A DNA stretch of 64,000 nt from RPQJ01 sp052035645 (lineage in GTDB: Bacteria > Pseudomonadota > Gammaproteobacteria > Steroidobacterales > Steroidobacteraceae). Each line of letters begins with the position of its first letter. The first letter of the stretch is position 1. The stretch is taken from contig JBPOHK010000025.1 in assembly GCA_052035645.1 (NCBI GenBank), positions 1-64,000 on the forward strand, given 5' to 3'. Position numbers and translations under genes: made by a program. Positions 62,565-64,000 of this stretch are shown here, one piece after another. The notes beneath the pieces were generated by a model, which was given only the letters and a program-made list of their open reading frames with translations, made no database searches and had not been told where the DNA came from.

Positions 62565-63402
62565 ACAGCCGCTTGTCGCGCTTCCAGCGCTTGTACGCCC
62601 AGAAGTATTCCACGGGCTGCGCGCGCACGTGCTCCTCGAGCGCGCTGGCGTAGGCCTGCAGCACCGCGTCGGGATCGCGACGGCCGCCCGCGGGGTCGAG
62701 GCGCACGAAGCGCACGGCGTAGCGGCCCGGCGATTCGCGGCGCATCGCGGCGAACCACACCGCGTAGCCGAACTTGGTCGCGATCCAGCCCGGTCCCTGG
62801 TAGAAGGCCGTGTCCTGGCCGAAAAATTTCAGCCAGCACTGCTGCTCGTTCGAGGCCGCCGGGCACTGGTCGGCCAGCAGCGCGAGCAGCCGCGCGTTGC
62901 CGCGCTGCTCGATGAGGTGCGGCACGATCTGCTTGGCGGGCACGAGCGTGGCTCCGAAGCGGCTGCGCATGCGCTTGAGCGCACGGTCGGCGGGTTCCAG
63001 CGCCGCCGGCTTGTAGGCCGCCGTGAGCGGCCGGCCGAAGGCACCGGAGCAGCGCAGCAGCAGCCACTCCCAGTTGCAGTGGTGCGAGGCGAGGATCATC
63101 ACGCGCCCGCCCGCGGCGAGCTGTCCGGCGATCTCCTCGGGGTTCTCGAGCCGGACCCGCGCCTCGACCTCGCCCGCCGGCATCGACTGTGCGTACAGCA
63201 CCTCGGCGAGCAGGTCGCCGAGGTAGCGGTAGAAGCCGTCCTCGATCCGGGCGCGCTCGGCCGCGGACCGGTCGGCGAGGCAACGCTCGAGGTGGCACGC
63301 GAGCAGCGAGTGCCGCCAGCGCAGGACCCGCACCCAGAACGCCGCGAATCCGCACAGGCCCCTCAGCACGGGAAACGGCAGCAGGGCGAACAGTCGGAAC
63401 AC
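62554..63402 (-). CDS. LpxL/HtrB-family acyltransferase (second)
   Basis: 282 residues. N-terminal anchor (FRLFALLPFPVLRGLCGFAAFW), HX4E in ASHHCNWEWLLL, AAYKPAALEPADRALKRMRSRFGA, ADQCPAASNEQQCWLKFFGQDTAFYQGPG, and WAYKRWKRDKRLYDA. Paralogous to the downstream gene, with which it overlaps. It starts with GTG at 63402; an open frame extends upstream to 63510 but that part encodes tRNA sequence. Role: acylation of lipid A or another envelope lipid. Confidence 0.9.
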   Translation of the reverse strand: MFRLFALLPFPVLRGLCGFAAFWVRVLRWRHSLLACHLERCLADRSAAERARIEDGFYRYLGDLLAEVLYAQSMPAGEVEARVRLENPEEIAGQLAAGGRVMILASHHCNWEWLLLRCSGAFGRPLTAAYKPAALEPADRALKRMRSRFGATLVPAKQIVPHLIEQRGNARLLALLADQCPAASNEQQCWLKFFGQDTAFYQGPGWIATKFGYAVWFAAMRRESPGRYAVRFVRLDPAGGRRDPDAVLQAYASALEEHVRAQPVEYFWAYKRWKRDKRLYDA

Positions 63403-63471
63403 GATGCTCCCAGCCGGGGCCCCAGGCCGGGCCGCGCGTGATCTTACTGGACCCGTTCGATCGGGTGGGAA

Positions 63472-63547
63472 TGGTGCCGGAGGAGGGACTCGAACCCCCG
63501 ACCCGCGCATTACGAATGCGCTGCTCTACCAGCTGAGCTACTCCGGC
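63472..63547 (-). tRNA. tRNA-Thr, anticodon CGT
   Basis: 76 bases with encoded CCA (TGG at 63472-63474 on the plus strand). The acceptor stem GCCGGAG/CTCCGGC is perfect, the D-arm is AGCTCAGCTGGTAGAGC, the anticodon arm GCGCA-TTCGTAA-TGCGC, and the T-arm GGGGG-TTCGAGT-CCCTC. Reads ACG codons. It lies between the acyltransferase and Fur genes. Confidence 0.97.
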
Positions 63548-63588
63548 GAGGGGCGCGCAGTATACGGAACCGCCCCGGTCGAAGGAAG

Positions 63589-63978
63589 CTACTCGGCCCG
63601 GCGCAGGCGGATGACGACTTCGACGCTCTCGATCTCGGTGCCTTCCGGCAGCGGCGGCAGCTTAGAGAACTCCAGCTCCTCGGGACGGATGTCGAACAGT
63701 TCGCCCGTGTCGAGGCGCTGGAAGTGATGGTGCGGGGCCATCTTCGAGTCGTAGACGCAGCGATCCGGGTCCGTGTGGATCTGGCGCGCCAGGCCGTGGT
63801 CCACGAACAGCTTGAGCGTGTTGTAGACGGTCGCCTTCGACACCCGGCTGGGCGACTGCCGCAACGACCCGAGGAGCTGCTCGGCCGTCAGGTGCCGCGG
63901 GGCCGAGAGCAGCGCCTCGGCGACCTTCAGGCGTTGCGCCGTCGGCCGGATGCCGCTCTGCTCGAGCAGATGCCGCAC
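63589..63978 (-). CDS. Fur-family transcriptional regulator lacking the C-terminal cysteines
   Basis: 129 residues from the GTG at 63978; the frame stays open to the window edge, so the true start may lie outside. Winged-helix DNA-binding part: GIRPTAQRLKVAEALL, HLTAEQLLGSLRQ, VSKATVYNTLKLFVDHGL. The metal/dimer domain has MAPHHHFQRLDTGELFDI, where classic Fur has HHHxxCxxCG: both cysteines are missing. That is the Irr-like form (heme or peroxide responsive), but assignment to Irr is only inference. Next to tRNA-Thr. Confidence 0.85.
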   Translation of the reverse strand: MRHLLEQSGIRPTAQRLKVAEALLSAPRHLTAEQLLGSLRQSPSRVSKATVYNTLKLFVDHGLARQIHTDPDRCVYDSKMAPHHHFQRLDTGELFDIRPEELEFSKLPPLPEGTEIESVEVVIRLRRAE

Positions 63979-64000
63979 GTAGGCCGAGCCAGGGGTTTCG

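Noticed and set aside
63404..63727. A small plus-strand reading frame containing the peptide GLEPPTRALRMRC
   Set aside because: This is a well-known artefact of reading through a tRNA gene; the sequence is tRNA-Thr.

Overview
The window is a high-GC (about 70% by eye) bacterial chromosome segment from a gammaproteobacterium. Supporting evidence: RNase T and Hda are typical of that class, and the gene orders wrbA-DUF2069-hda-pgsA-DUF2066-purMN-DUF3108 and metG-rnf-nth are gammaproteobacterial. I cannot name a genus; the order looks closest to the Xanthomonadales/Nevskiales/Chromatiales neighbourhood (inference). No phage, IS element, integrase or CRISPR array was seen.

Layout. 1-9909: housekeeping genes for phospholipid synthesis (pssA, a pgsA-like gene), prolyl-tRNA synthetase, a lytic transglycosylase, acylphosphatase, WrbA, Hda and purine synthesis (purM-purN). 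9917-13486: a convergent signalling block made of an Hpt protein, an HD-GYP response regulator and a hemerythrin-histidine kinase-receiver hybrid. Together these look like an oxygen- or redox-responsive phosphorelay acting on c-di-GMP. 13583-15249: dcd and mrp. 15482-20082: a HEAT-repeat Ser/Thr kinase in a tight operon with two PilT-family ATPases. 20162-26693: metG followed by an unusual Rnf-type cluster (A, B, D, G and an E-like gene, but no rnfC), then nth and a DUF1841 gene.

26694-39188 is an accessory region with visibly lower GC, devoted to heavy metals. It contains a MerR regulator with a textbook operator, a short CDF transporter, and a minus-strand operon: small Cys/His-rich protein, czcC-B-A-like RND efflux, a PII-like protein, a czcD-like gene and a Cys-containing periplasmic protein. 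It also holds a truncated RND relic fused by ATGA overlap to a DMT permease with a very His-rich tail, a methyltransferase, a tRNA-Gly 3' remnant and an orphan YezG-like immunity protein. The same 16-bp palindrome occurs near both ends (26765 and 39044).

39189-50631 returns to core genes: the pyruvate dehydrogenase operon (aceE-aceF-lpd) with a sulfotransferase at its end, a leucyl aminopeptidase, pyrC, rnt, grxD, a DUF1289 gene and a PuuD-like membrane protein preceded by a nested hairpin and followed by a strong terminator. 50723-55118: nadC, a secreted unknown and a GAF-PAS-PAS-GGDEF-EAL protein. 55273-63402: a lipid/envelope block with GT39 and GT2 glycosyltransferases, a CDF transporter, a DUF374 acyltransferase, an acyl-AMP ligase fused to a carrier domain, and two LpxL-type acyltransferases. 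The window ends with tRNA-Thr(CGT) and a Fur-family regulator.

The strongest candidates for undescribed biology are the metal island with its paired palindromes and tRNA remnant, the RnfC-less Rnf-like complex that has lost cluster cysteines, the HEAT-kinase/double-PilT operon, the hemerythrin hybrid with a degenerate ATPase, and the acyl-AMP ligase/acyltransferase cluster.
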